From positions 124,001 through 188,000 of the forward strand of contig JAUTXW010001636.1 in NCBI GenBank assembly GCA_030620095.1: a stretch of 64,000 nt of DNA. The letters run 5' to 3'. This DNA is from Kuschelorhynchus macadamiae (taxonomy: Eukaryota > Arthropoda > Insecta > Coleoptera > Curculionidae). The notes under the pieces were generated by a model. The model worked only from the letters and a program-made list of their open reading frames with translations. It searched no databases and was not told the origin of the DNA. A program made the translations under genes and the position numbers. The number at the start of each line of letters is the position of its first letter. Positions within the stretch are counted from its first letter, which is position 1. Positions 36,883-47,525 of the stretch are shown one piece after another.

Positions 36883-36992
36883 TTTCCATCCAAGCTGACA
36901 GGCCTTCCAAAAACGAAAACGTGAAACAGAAGCACAGTCTTGGAAGCAACATTTCGCAAAACCTTCCAAATGCAAAATTACATTTAAACTAG
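36883..36992 (+). CDS. Candidate last exon of the small host gene
   Basis: Downstream of the BED-type hAT an open frame runs SIQADRPSKNENVKQKHSL to TAG at 36990-36992, with a canonical AATAAA at about 37021 in the expected 3' UTR position. If the hAT is removed the first bases lie behind a splice acceptor at 30559-30560. The best-looking frame is not the one reached from the ATG exon at 30422, so the gene model is unresolved. Confidence 0.35.
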
Positions 36993-37541
36993 GTCATTTT
37001 GTATTTCGTTGTTTAGGTGTAATAAATAATATATAATGCATGCAAATGTACGACTTTTATTGTAAAATATACATATACCATTCAACAGCAACACAACCAC
37101 AATTAAATAATATTAATCTACTAAACAAATCTTCTTTTTACAACGCAACGAACAGAATAAGTTCGCGTGCTCTGTATCGCACTGGGTTTTGTTTGCCGCA
37201 ACACAGCTTAATCCCAAACAAAGCCCCGAGTGATTCAGAGCTTCAAGCGAATCGCCTGCTCTGAACTATACAGGCTTTTGGCTTTATCAATCTCAAAAAA
37301 TAGATGCTTCAACGTTTTAAAACTGCTAAATGTTAAGTGAACTATAAGACAATTGATGGTTGGGGCACAGATTAATATTGGGGTGAACAGTTGCGAATTG
37401 TTAATACTTACGCCCTTGCCCCCAAACCAGATACTTTTTTTCGATACGCCTCTGCTCGTCATTACGTTTATGGAAAATCCGATTTCACGATCTCACGAAT
37501 AAGATAGTAATTCTTTTTCAAGTCTCCTTACGATTTCTCAC
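36993..37541. other. 3' UTR and gene-free flank
   Basis: AATAAA at about 37021 is a likely polyadenylation signal. The rest shows no gene, no clear repeat, and ends at the TTTCTCAC target duplication of the next element. Confidence 0.4.
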
Positions 37542-37924
37542 TAGAGATGGCTAGTGAGTGAGTGATTCGGTTCGCGTGATCCAATCTTCGATTTTAATGA
37601 ATGACTCGAGCCGGATGAATTAAATATTATTTAATTGTCAATATGTTCACATAAATGATAGACGGAAGGGGATTTTCACTTGGTTATTTTTTATTCCTAA
37701 TACTACAAGAAACATAATTTGTTTATTTCGATTCTAATCAATAAATTGATTACAAATGAGTAATTCATATTTGCACCTCAAACTCTCAGATAATAGAATG
37801 AAGTTCATACATCTAACTCTCATTTAAAGAAAGTAATATATTTACAATAAAAAAACATGAAATAGGTATGTAGTACGTCGTGCAAGCTAATAAAAATAGT
37901 TTATTTTAAATTAACATTTAAAAA

Positions 37925-38418
37925 CATTATTTTTGCCACTTTATCGCTTGTCAAACGAGTACGTTTTTCAGTTATAATTTGTCCAGATTTTGAGAAAATT
38001 CTCTTACTTGGGACTGACGTTGCCACGATGCAAAATCTTGTTTTTGCTAGATCAAAAAGCCTAGGAAAAAGTAATTTATTTTCATTCTGGGTTTGTAGTC
38101 CGAAGTAAAAGTGACCAATTTAAATATCTTTCTACTTGTATAATGCTTGATGCTCGGGGATTTTCAAGTTGAACTAAATGAGCAACTGTAGTATCAAACT
38201 CCTCCCAAATTGAACTAGAAGAAGTGTGGAAAACCCAACTGTGCTTGCATCACTAATTTTTCTGAGGCTTGCGGACTTCTTTTGAAATGTTCAACAACTG
38301 CTTTTACTATAGTGCGCGTTTCCTCAATCTCCAGAATACACGCCTGTACAATCAAATTAAGAGTATGCGCAAAACACGGGATATGCCACCAATTACACAT
38401 TCTAACCATATTAGCCGC
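37925..38418 (-). pseudogene. BED-type hAT transposase, C-terminal half
   Basis: Directly after the nested hAT the minus strand reads LAANMVRMCNWWHIPCFAHTLNLIV, the W-HIPC-AHTLNL block of ZBED-type hAT proteins, then VVEHFKRSPQASEKL, and further down the dimerisation motif VATSVPSKRIFSKSGQIITEKR near 37980-38050. Frameshifts lie near 38215 and 38100. Confidence 0.82.
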
Positions 38419-41400
38419 CAAGGCCGCCGGCAGGGGGGGTCCGTCGACCCCCCCTGGGTATTTATAAAAAACAAGGTAATTCCAAATTCTATAATACAAT
38501 ATTGCCTAGGAATCCAAAATTGACACTAAATTTAATTAATTCAAATTAATTTAGAAGTAAACGTTAAAATAAAGCATAGCAATGCGAAAAGTCCCACAAA
38601 TTAATACGGGTGGTGCCGCAGTCCGCGGGTCTCATAACCAAGACCAAGATATTTGCTGTTTCCCTGGTTGCTGCTCCTGACGTAAACTTGGAACTGTTTT
38701 AACTGGTTTTAACGTGTTGGTTTTCTTATGTTTAATCAAGCGCTTGTTTTTTTATTAGACATTTAAATTGTGCAGTCTGTAATTTTTCGTTATTGTGTGT
38801 GTAGTTCCATAGAGAATCAATTCGAAACTGGTAAGTAATCTTATAAAAAAAATATGTTTTTTCTGTTCTGTAAACATGATTAACGCGCCAGAAATGCATG
38901 TGCTAGGGCTATATCGGTCAATAATTCAAAATAAGTAAAATATTACTTTTATTTTAATTCTTATTCTTTCTAGATTTTTGTTGAAAATGGATATTAGAAA
39001 ATTTTTTAAATCCAAAACTGACAAAAATGAGAAATCTAAAATTAGTAGTAATGGTGATGGTATTGCTAGTAGTAGTAATAGTCGTATTGGTTATGGTTTG
39101 CCCGAATTAGGTGGTGAGGCTTCTAATAAAGGTGAGGTGATACTTTCAATTTAAAATCGTGTACTACTAATAAAAAAGGTTTAGGTAAAATTATTACAAA
39201 AAGCATAGTCGGAATTTTAGTTTCTTATTTAGGTTAAATTTCTTTTTTAGAAACTGTATCGATTGAGGATGTTCCTGTTCCTAATAATGAGCTTGATATT
39301 TCATATCATAAATTAGACTTGGGCAATTTTATTAACTTGCAACAGCCACTATCAGACAATACTAGATTTGAAGTGATTAAGAATCCTTTTAAGCCAGGCA
39401 TTCAATATAATTTTAAAGGTGACTCAAAGGAAGGCAAAAGGGCCTTTAGATATGAATGGTTTCAACAGTTTGATTGGCTGGCATATTCGCCTAGGTTAAA
39501 AGGGGCCTTATGTAAATATTGTGTTATTTTTCGACCTGTAGTAAACAGAGGCATACAAGGAGGGTTTATAGTGAAGCCTTTTATAAAATATAATGATTTC
39601 ATGGCTTCTGCAAAAGCGCATAGTTCTTCTGATTGGCATAAGCAATCAACAATTAAAGCTCAGAATTTTATTAAATCTATCGAGGGCCAAGTTATCCCTG
39701 TGATTGAACAAATTAGTAATGCAGAACGGGAGTTGATAGAGTCGAATCGGAAAAAACTGTTTCCAATTATTTCAACTATAATTTTTTGTGGCACACATGA
39801 TTTACCTTTACGTGGTACGATGAAAGGTAACTTTGAAGATCTTCTAGATTTTAGAGTGGAAAGTGGGGATCATATATTAAGTGAGCATTTAACTAATTCA
39901 AATAAAAATGCAAAATACACGTCACATCAAACCCAAAATGAATTAATCTCTATTTGTGGAACACTAATTAGGCAGGATATCGTAGAGGAGATTAATTCCA
40001 GTGATGGTTTTTCCATTATGGCTGATGAGAGTGCTGATATAGCCGGTATAGAACAACTTTCTCTCGGTATTAGATTTGTAGACAAAACAAACTGTGTAAG
40101 AGAAGATTTTTTGGGATTTTGTGAGCTAAGGACTTTAAATGCTGAAGGGATTGCAAATACAATTTTAAATTATTGTTTAGAAAATAATTTGAATATGGAA
40201 AATCTAGTTGGTTTGGGATTTGACGGGTGTTCCACTATGGCAGGGCATGAGAATGGCGTACAAAAAATAATTAGGGACAAATATCCAAAAGCCACATTTT
40301 TTCATTGTGCTTCCCATAAATTAAATTTAGTAATAAATGACTTAAATAAAATACAAGATATTCAAAATACAGCTGCAACAATTAAAGAAATTATAAACTT
40401 TTTCCGAGATAGCCCTTTAAGAAGAAAGTACGTCCCTAATTTACCATTATTTTGTGAAACACGATGGTCAGCTAAATATAAATCCATAAGAATTTTTGCT
40501 TCAAACTTAAAAGAAATTACGAATGCTCTTGAGACACTAGCTTTTAGTCCGAATTTTAATCTGCAAACAAGAACAAAATCCAATCAGCTTTTGACGAGTA
40601 AATTGGAACCAATTTGTAATATATTGCAATCTAAAGACATAGACCTACTTTCAGTTAAAAGACATCTAGACGATCTTCTTCGATTATTTCAGTCACATAG
40701 AAATGATCCTGATAAGTGGTTTCGTGAAATATATGACAAATGTGTAGATTACGCCAATACATTTAAATTAGAAATTAAAATACCACGAATAGCATCTAGA
40801 CAAACACAGAGAGCTAACTATTCATCAAATGGACCTGAAGAATATTATAAACTTTCCCTTTTCATCCCTTATTTGGACTCTATTATACAGTCCATTTCAA
40901 TCAGATTCTCTGACAACGCCAGCACTGCATTTTTGCTTTCAGAAATTCATCCCAGAAAATTAGGTACAGAACTGGTACTTAAAAAGGATGAAATTTCCCA
41001 GAAATATGATCTTGACAATTTTTCAGAAGAAATTGAAACATGGGTGGAACTTTGGAAAACAAAGACAGTTGAAGAAAATGTAGAATTTCGCGATATTGTA
41101 ATGCACGACGTACATTTCTTCCCATCAATTAAAAAGGCTATAAATATATTTTTAGCCTTACCACCAACTAGTGTTAGCATTGAAAGATCGTTTAGCACAC
41201 TGCGACGTGTTAAAACATGGTTACGATCAACCTTATCAGAAGATAGATTGTCTGGGTTATGTTTGTTAAGTGTACATAGGCAAAAAGTCCTTAAAAATAA
41301 AGAAAGTTTTATAAACAAAGTTTTAAATAAATTTGGTCAGGACCGAAGGAGGTTGCAGTTTTTATTTAGCGAATAACGTTTTTGTATGATTTAGAAATAA

Positions 41401-41628
41401 AAGTTGTGAAATTGCTATTGTGTTTTTATTTTAATGTTAGACACTGGAGCTTTTACTGGACTGGGAGAGCTTTAAATTCTAATGGTTCAAATTCTGCCCA
41501 ATGTGTGATTTTTTTTGGTCAAATTAAGGCGTGGTGTCGCAAAAAAATTACCTTGTTTTGGGAGCCATCCTTGTGACATTCATTTTTACTTTTTGACCCC
41601 CCTACATTTTTTCCTGGCGGCGGCCTTG
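38419..41628 (+). mobile_element. Apparently intact ZMYM1-like hAT transposon
   Basis: Terminal repeats CAAGGCCGCCGGCAGG (left) and on the complement CAAGGCCGCCGCCAGG (right), 15 of 16. Target duplication TTAGCCGC exact at 38411-38418 and 41629-41636; removing the element and one copy restores the BED-type hAT frame (ITDNAAN|MVRM). Just inside the left end is a G7/C7 palindrome (38433-38455). The spliced transposase ORF is uninterrupted. Confidence 0.93.
38987..41376 (+). CDS. hAT transposase (ZMYM1-like), intact, two exons, 756 aa
   Basis: Coding exon 1 is 38987-39131 (start MDIRKFFKSK), donor AAAG|GTGAGG; coding exon 2 is 39251-41376 after TTTTTTAG. Joining keeps phase and gives 756 codons without a stop. 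A 5' UTR intron (38831-38972, CTG|GTAAGT to TTCTAG) is also likely. Domains: basic Ser-rich N-terminus; TTF-type finger (RYEWFQQFDWLAY, LCKYCVIF) at about residues 105-150; LPLRGTMKGNFEDLL; MADESADIAGIEQLSLGIRF; GLGFDGCSTMAGHENG; FFHCASHKLNLVI; LFCETRWSAKYKS; and the C-terminal dimerisation motif ALPPTSVSIERSFSTLRRVK near residues 680-700. The acidic catalytic positions typical of the family appear present. The only full transposase ORF in the window. Confidence 0.9.
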
Positions 41629-42115
41629 TTAGCCGCGTTATCAGTTATGCAAGCTGTAACTTTGGACTCCAAATTCCATTCAGCTAAAATATTTCGTATA
41701 TCCTGCAATAGGTTTTCCGAAGTATGCCGTCCACTAGTTTTGAAACACGAAATTAAAATTGATTTTAAAACGCAACTCGTATCAATAAAATGGCATGTAA
41801 TTGCCATGTAACTTTCATTTTTCAAAGATGTCCAAGCATCTGTAGTAATTGAGATATACGAATACGAAATCTTTGTACAATGTTGAAAGAATGATATTCC
41901 TTCACTATCATTAGTACCTGCTCGTCTATGTTTTTTCTTCTGTTGACACCAATTGGTTTACTGACGTATCTTGTAATAGTTGTTTGAGGGTTAGATGGAG
42001 GACGGCTTGCAGTGGCAGTAACCAAACTAAATTTATCGTCTACATTACTCGTACTAGAGCTAGTACATGGTAATTGCTCTGACAGTTCTTCCTTAGAAGC
42101 GCGTTCCAAATCCAT
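41629..42115 (-). pseudogene. BED-type hAT transposase, middle part
   Basis: Minus strand: a Ser/Thr-rich linker (EQLPCTSSSTSNVDDKFSL), TITRYVSKPIGVNRRKNIDEQVL, then, after a frame change near 41825, YMAITCHFIDTSCVLKSILI and HTSENLLQDIRNIL, and KVTACITDNAANKA, which runs into the nested hAT and continues at 38418. An AG acceptor (TATTCGCAG on the minus strand) precedes it near 42121, so the region above it was probably an intron. Confidence 0.8.
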
Positions 42116-42360
42116 TTGTGAACACCTGCGAATATAGATATAAATGTATAGTCAAAAGCAGTGTTATCGTGCGGGTCATACGATTTATCAACGACAAACT
42201 TTTTTTACGTGTAATCATATCCTCCGCATAAAATCCGGAAGATGAATTAGATAGACCAATGATATTTTCATATGAAAAAAGAGGATAAACATATAAATAC
42301 CAGCAGTTACAAAAATCTTTGAGCGATGTCATTTCAACGTCAGATTGACAAGTCAGTGAC

Positions 42361-43172
42361 AAAATGAGTAATAGAAAACAATTTTCGGGTTTTTGCATCC
42401 ACAAGCTAAAAAAATGGTATTAAATCTAATAAAATATTACGAAAATGAAAATTCACCCACATTCGAGGAGACAGTAGCAAAAGCTCTGGGAATCGGTATA
42501 AGGACTGTGCAGAAAATTGAGCATGAAGAAAAGCATAATTTACTAGAAGATTAAGAAATGTACACGAAATAAGCCAAAGACAGAAGACTTAAGTGAAAAT
42601 GTTAAAATAGATGTTCGTAATGCAATTTAAGATTTATACACATCAAAAACTAATATAACCCTCAAGTTTTAAAAGAAGCTTTAAAAAATCGAGGCATATT
42701 GGAAATTGGACTAAAATTGTTGTCAAAATTAATAAAAATGTTGGGTTTTCGATATAAAAAGGACTTTAATCGAAGATTTTTATGCGAGTTGCCACATATA
42801 GCAAGACAGCCTATCCAGTTTTTAAAGAAATGCACGGAAAATGTTAATTCCAAATTTAGAAAAATGGTATTTTTAGACGAGAAGTGGTTCGAAATCTTGG
42901 CAAGACGAGTCTGTAAAAAGTGTCAAGAGAAAAAAGGGATGTGGGACGGGAAAACGGTTCATCATTTGGCATGCAGGTTCTTCAAAAGGATTTCTCCCAG
43001 GTGCAAGTTTACTGTTTTCTTTAACATCCAAAAGTATGGACTACCATGATAAGATGAACTGTGAACTGTTTGAAAAGTGGTTAAAAGAACAACTGATTCC
43101 AAATTTAGATGCTCCACCTTTAATCATTCTGGACAATGCATCTTATCATTCAAGAATCTTAAATAAAAATAT
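42361..43172 (+). pseudogene. IS630/Tc1-type transposase relic inside the BED-type hAT
   Basis: ATG at about 42364 (MSNRKQFS). Then, with shifts, FEETVAKALGIGIRTVQKIE (HTH), GFRYKKDFNRRFLCELPHI, the first catalytic aspartate in MVFLDEKWFEI, GSSKGFLPGASLLF, MNCELFEKWLKEQLIPNL and the second aspartate in PLIILDNASYHS. It ends at 43172 before the third acidic residue. It is the same broad family as 28735-29860. It lies in the probable intron of the BED-type transposase. Confidence 0.78.
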
Positions 43173-43858
43173 ATAGGGACCCTTAAACGTAAAGATCTGA
43201 AAAAATCTCACGAGGGAAGTAATAACTAATTATCTTGTGTTTTTAACAAAAGTGTATAGTACTTTTGCAAAATAAATTTTTTTTTGTTATCACAATACAA
43301 AAAAAAACAAGTTTTCTTTGCACAGGGGTGACCCGCATTTAAATAATTGATACTGTGTAGGTGGATAGATTTTTAGGTCAAGCTGGGCTCATAATTTTTG
43401 GTGATTGATAAAAAAATCTCACTTTCATTAAGTAGCTGTATAAACAGAACATATCCTGATTGTTCCACTGATTCGAACCGCCTTCCGACTTTATTAAGGC
43501 GCTTGCTATTTTGTGTATTTTTGTTTTTGCCAACCAAAAAATTTTAACCAAATACATATTTAGCGAATTTTCTTATTTAGTCCCTCGGCATTTAATATAT
43601 AAAATAATATTAAGTGGCTATCTTAATAATATTGCGTAATATAATAAAAAGAACTCTTTTCTTTCTCCCTGAATATTTGTAAATAGCCTATCGAGATTTA
43701 ATAGGTCGATAAAAGAATCACACAACATTTTGGTATTCACTGTGTTTTCTGATTTGATTCATAATGTTGGTGACCTTTGGACCCGCACGATAAGACCGCA
43801 TTCGACTATAGCTATTAAATATTATATAATTAAAAATTTATATATATATAACACTTAC
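43173..43858. other. Gene-free stretch
   Basis: Begins with the tail of the dispersed repeat (GGACCCTTAAACG) and then AT-rich sequence without ORFs or clear repeats. Probably intron sequence of the BED-type hAT and flanks of the IS630-like insertion. Confidence 0.4.
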
Positions 43859-44044
43859 TTATCCGTGTTTGAACGTTTCAGAAGAGTCGCATGGATGTTT
43901 TAATCGAATATGTCTGTTTAAATTGGACGTAGAAAGTCCTTTAAAAGATAACTCATTTTTGCATAAGTCACATCTAACCTTTTCGTGTTTAATACGAGTA
44001 AAGTAATCCCACACCACACTCGTTGGTTTTTCTATTCTTGACAT
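43859..44044 (-). pseudogene. BED zinc finger exon of the BED-type hAT
   Basis: ATG at 44042-44044. SVVWDYFTRIKHEKVRCDLC, then CKNELSF and TSNLNRHIRLKHP: the two Cys and two His of a BED finger, which binds transposon ends in hAT transposases. A GTAAGT donor lies just beyond the end near 43857. The remaining 44045-44421 is the 5' end of the element and includes a GC-rich CGCCGCCGCGCCGCTCGCGG patch. Confidence 0.82.
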
Positions 44045-44527
44045 TGCTACTTAACTTTTATTTTCAAAATATTATCACATCTACGCAGCGTTCAGAATTC
44101 GGGGAATTACTAGCCTTAACCTAATAACATGCGTAAAATTCCAAAAAAGTTCATCAAAATGCGCCATCTGCTAGTTACGAGCAGAAATAACGTTATCCGT
44201 CCGCATATGAGTGAGTGAGTGATTCACTAAGCATCCAGCGTCTATAGAACCTTAAGCAGTACGCCGCCGCCGCGCCGCTCGCGGCAAGTAAGAAATCATA
44301 GGTGTGCTCTGAACTCCGCTCCGCTAAATGGTTCGATGACTCGAGTCACTGACACGGTTCATTTAATACTGATGACTCGACTGACTTGACTCAATAAAAA
44401 GACTCGCTTTTGCCATCTCTATTTCTCACGATTTTTTTTTAATGATTTTCACGATTTCTGCTTTATCTCATCTGGCAACACTGACCGTTTATCAGTTTAC
44501 ACCGGATGACCTTCTTGACCATTTAGT

Positions 44528-44545
44528 TTAGTATATAAACGCATA
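44528..44545 (+). promoter_or_regulatory. TATA box of the secreted-protein gene
   Basis: TAGTATATAAACGCATAAAG about 120 bp upstream of the ATG at 44654, with TCAAATGAGTTAC about 30 bp downstream as a possible initiator region. The spacing fits a TATA-dependent arthropod promoter. Confidence 0.55.
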
Positions 44546-44653
44546 AAGTCAAATGAGTTACAATAATTGATAAAACACGTACCATACAACGAGATAGTGA
44601 TCTTGTGTTATTAAGTTCAAAATAAACTATTATACATTCGATAGTAAAATACG

Positions 44654-45190
44654 ATGTTGAGAAACTGGCATTATTATATAATTACTTTCTGGTTATTGGT
44701 AACCATTGTAACACCGGAAACGGGATTCTTAGTAACAGCAGAAGCAAAAAAAATGTATGTGATAAAGCAAGACGTGCCTTGGAAGAATGAAATGAAAAAG
44801 TGCAGTGGAGATAAGTCCAATGACTATTGGTTTAATATTGGAAATTTAGACGCGATTGGCTTGCCTTACGAAAATCTAGATTCGTTAACTACCGTTCAAG
44901 CGAGAGGAGAATCTTATGTGTACACCAAGGCGTCCGGAGGGAAGACCGATAAAGTTCTGGTACTGAACGAAAAATATAATGACAAAAATGGGATTAAATC
45001 TTTTTCTGGAAAACAGCGCGCTGAAGGGTGGATCGGATGGGGACACCAAATCGCACACGTCGGATTGACAGTTGAATTTCACCAGAATGGATCCATAAAA
45101 TTCGAAAATTATGTTTATGCTGGTTCTTGGGGATCGATTAGCTGTGCCGAAGCCCTCGCCTACATAGATCAAATTGAGGTTATCAATTAA
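44654..45190 (+). CDS. Secreted protein of unknown function, 178 aa
   Basis: Single-exon ORF. The N-terminus (residues ~1-28: basic, then YYIITFWLLVTIV) is a signal peptide. The mature part has two cysteines (C50, C164) that could form one disulfide, an NGS glycosylation site at N145, and a glycine/aromatic-rich C-terminal half (GWIGWGHQIAHVGLTV, YVYAGSWGSISC). An AATAAA lies near 45308. The sequence has no stops, a sound signal peptide and a promoter, so it is probably a functional host gene; I do not recognise its family. It sits 225 bp from the end of a large hAT nest. Confidence 0.75.
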   Translation: MLRNWHYYIITFWLLVTIVTPETGFLVTAEAKKMYVIKQDVPWKNEMKKCSGDKSNDYWFNIGNLDAIGLPYENLDSLTTVQARGESYVYTKASGGKTDKVLVLNEKYNDKNGIKSFSGKQRAEGWIGWGHQIAHVGLTVEFHQNGSIKFENYVYAGSWGSISCAEALAYIDQIEVIN

Positions 45191-46140
45191 TATAAAAAGT
45201 GCTTTTTAGCTTTACAGATTATATTCTTATTATTGTTTTACTTAAGTAATTAAATCGATACTAATATATTTTTCGATCGTTTGTATGCACTAATACAATA
45301 TTTGTCAATAAATAATTAAGCATTATTACTAATATATCGCAGAAGAGATAAACTTTATTTCGTTCGGACAAAGATACTTGCTTTTTCCGGAACTTCCCTC
45401 GTATATAGTGGTTATTTAAGTACTTAAATTTCAAGGGAAGAGTCTCTGAGTGATTTTAAGACAAAAAGATTATGAGAACACATGTCCGGACATGCTTTGT
45501 TTCCAAGATACAGGGTGTTAAACTTAAAAAAAAAATCGGTTTTTCGCAAAAATCGTAGTAATCCTTTAGCTGATTTTGTTAGATTAAAATTATCAAATCG
45601 AGTGGCGTCCCGGGAGACACTAACCAATATTTTTTAAGACCAAGGTCATAAAATGGCCGCAAACCTTAGAGTTAGAATTAAAGTAGAGATCACAAGTCAT
45701 TCATAAATCACGTTAGGGGTATGCGCCAACATGGTTCCCCTATTTTTCACATTCTATCGACCAATGTTTACGATAAAACAAGAAGCGGGGATGGCCCATG
45801 CCCAAGCCGTGGCCATTGGTTGACGAATACCAGTGACCATGTTTTTTTAATTTTAATTTTCCTCAAAAATTACGTCTAATATAAAAAAAAAACTGGTAAA
45901 ATATTGGTATGAATTCAATATGGCGAAACAAAATGACGCCCTGTTAAAATATTTGATGTACGAAAATGAAGAAATGGGCCATGCTTCATTATCGTTGACA
46001 AAAGGAAGGATTCTTACCTATTCCTTAACGAGGCAAATGGTATTTTTACAAATATCAAAGAAATAATCGTTCCCTACTTCACTATCTAAAATCAAACCAT
46101 TAAGCAAGTTTAAAAGGAAATTAGTTATTTATGTAATATT
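45191..46140. other. Gene-free stretch
   Basis: 3' UTR of the secreted-protein gene at first. A phrase ACAGGGTGTTAAAC near 45512 resembles a Tc1/mariner MITE end, but no partner end was found. Nothing else is recognisable. Confidence 0.4.
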
Positions 46141-46149
46141 AAACTTTAG

Positions 46150-46305
46150 TTTTTAGTTATGTTTGGCCTTATGTCACCGTCATTTTGTAATTGTGACATT
46201 TAGGAAAATTATTTGTTCAGTTGTTAAAAAAGGCATCTTAAAGCTGTAACTGTCAAGTTAGACCTTGTCTAAATTTAAACCTGCTTAGTGAATACTATTG
46301 TTAGA
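46150..46305. mobile_element. MITE copy, decayed
   Basis: Contains blocks shared with 48033-48170 and 53486-53706: TTATGTCACCGTCATTTTG, AATTGTGACATTTAG, and the end AAACCTGCTTAGTGAATAC. One terminus is degenerate. Confidence 0.6.
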
Positions 46306-46469
46306 GTTTTAAACTAAAATCAATGCTTTTAACGCGCTTTTATTGGCTTCCTACTCGTCTGATTGTGTGTTTGTATGTCTGGTTCAAATCTTGTAATGGA
46401 TGTTTCACCAATTCCGATTATTTTCAAATTTGACATGCATACGCTTTCGGATATAAAAAAAATCTGAAT

Positions 46470-47150
46470 TTTCTTGGTCAACGTTTAGAAATCCAAACTG
46501 GCGGCGCCAATACGGCCGGCGAATTTTGTTACTTGTGTAGATTAAACTGAAAATCGGTGCCTAGGAAAATTTAAGTATCAGCATTTAAAAATTCAAAATA
46601 GCGGGATCAAAATGACAATGTCAATAGGTCGGACGGATGAATTTAACACTTGTGGGGATTATTTAAGAATGCACAACAAAAATCAAAATAGTGGCACCAA
46701 TATAGCGAACGAATTTTGTCATTTGTACAGATTCGGCTGAAATATCAGTATCTAGAAGTATTTAAGAATGAAAGTTATGAAATTTTAGTCAAGATTTGAG
46801 AATTAAAAATGGCGGCACCAACGTAGCAGACTAACTTTAAAATGTTTATAGATTTGATTCAAATTCGGCATTTAGGGGTATTTAAGACTGCACATCATGA
46901 ATTTTTGTCAACATTTTAAACATTTAAGATTGTAATGCCAATATGGCGGCGGAATTTTAACATTTGTTTAGATTTGGCTAAAAGAAAGTAGGCATCTGGG
47001 GGTATTTGAGAATACATATCATATATTTTTAGTAAATATTTAAAAAATGAGAGTAGGCATGCCTAGATTGCTAGCGAGTTTTAACACAGATTTGATTCAA
47101 AAATGATAATAAGTGTGCAATTTATACATTTTTAGTAATAAATATTCAAA
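46470..47150. repeat. Degenerate tandem repeat, ~120-bp unit, about six copies
   Basis: Each unit carries in order a phrase like AAAATGGCGGCACCAATAT, GAATTTTGTCATTTGTACAG, a GGCATCTAGGGGTATTT-like phrase and AAGAATGCACATCATGAATT. Copies begin near 46490, 46600, 46680, 46805, 46925 and 47045. Units have diverged strongly. There is no coding potential. Confidence 0.65.
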
Positions 47151-47204
47151 ATGGGGATGTCATCAATCAATCAATCCGATAAGTACTTTTTTCAGATATT
47201 TTTA

Positions 47205-47525
47205 AACATTTAGTTAGGCCACCATTTTGAATTTGTCTCAACATTACCAGTTCATCCCTATATAATATTTGATTTTTGAGCAAAATTTGAACATAATCGA
47301 TGCGGTAGTTTTCTACAGTGACTTTTATAATATTTTAATAGGCGGCCATTTTGTTCTGCCATATTGGATTTTTACCAAAATGTTACAACGTCACCATGAT
47401 ATGACCTTTCATTTTTAACCAAAACTTGAAAAATAGGACAAGCAGTTCTTGAGCTTTGTCGCGGACAGACATACAGACTAACCGACAGAACTGAGAAAAC
47501 ATGTTTTTTTGCAACTTGCGAGGAA
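47205..47525 (+). repeat. Dispersed ACAGAC-core repeat copy
   Basis: CCATTTTGTTCTGCCATATTG, ACCAAAATGTTACAACG, GTCGCGGACAGACATACAGAC and ACTGAGAAAACATG occur in the same order as in the copies near 16491, 26760 and 27240. The following ~500 bp (47526-48030) show no gene. Confidence 0.65.

Larger units (their letters stand above)
37542..44421 (-). mobile_element. BED-type hAT transposon with two nested insertions
   Basis: Ends TAGAGATGGC on both sides (complement at the right), with exact 8-bp target duplication TTTCTCAC at 37534-37541 and 44422-44429. The transposase is on the minus strand: BED finger near 43860-44044, middle parts at 42115-41629 and 38418-38215, C-terminus to ~37925. A hAT (38419-41628) and an IS630-like element (about 42150-43170) are nested within. 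Confidence 0.9.

Noticed and set aside
42093..42404. Minus-strand 103-codon ORF beside the IS630-like relic
   Set aside because: It overlaps both a probable intron of the BED-type transposase and the start of the relic on the other strand; its composition is unremarkable and no motif is seen.
44260..44300. GC-rich CGCCGCCGCGCC patch considered as a CpG island or rRNA piece
   Set aside because: Only ~40 bp long and located within the terminal region of a hAT element; no rRNA sequence is recognisable.
45424..45627. 67-codon minus-strand ORF
   Set aside because: No start context, no domain, and it overlaps a poly-A/T run; likely chance.
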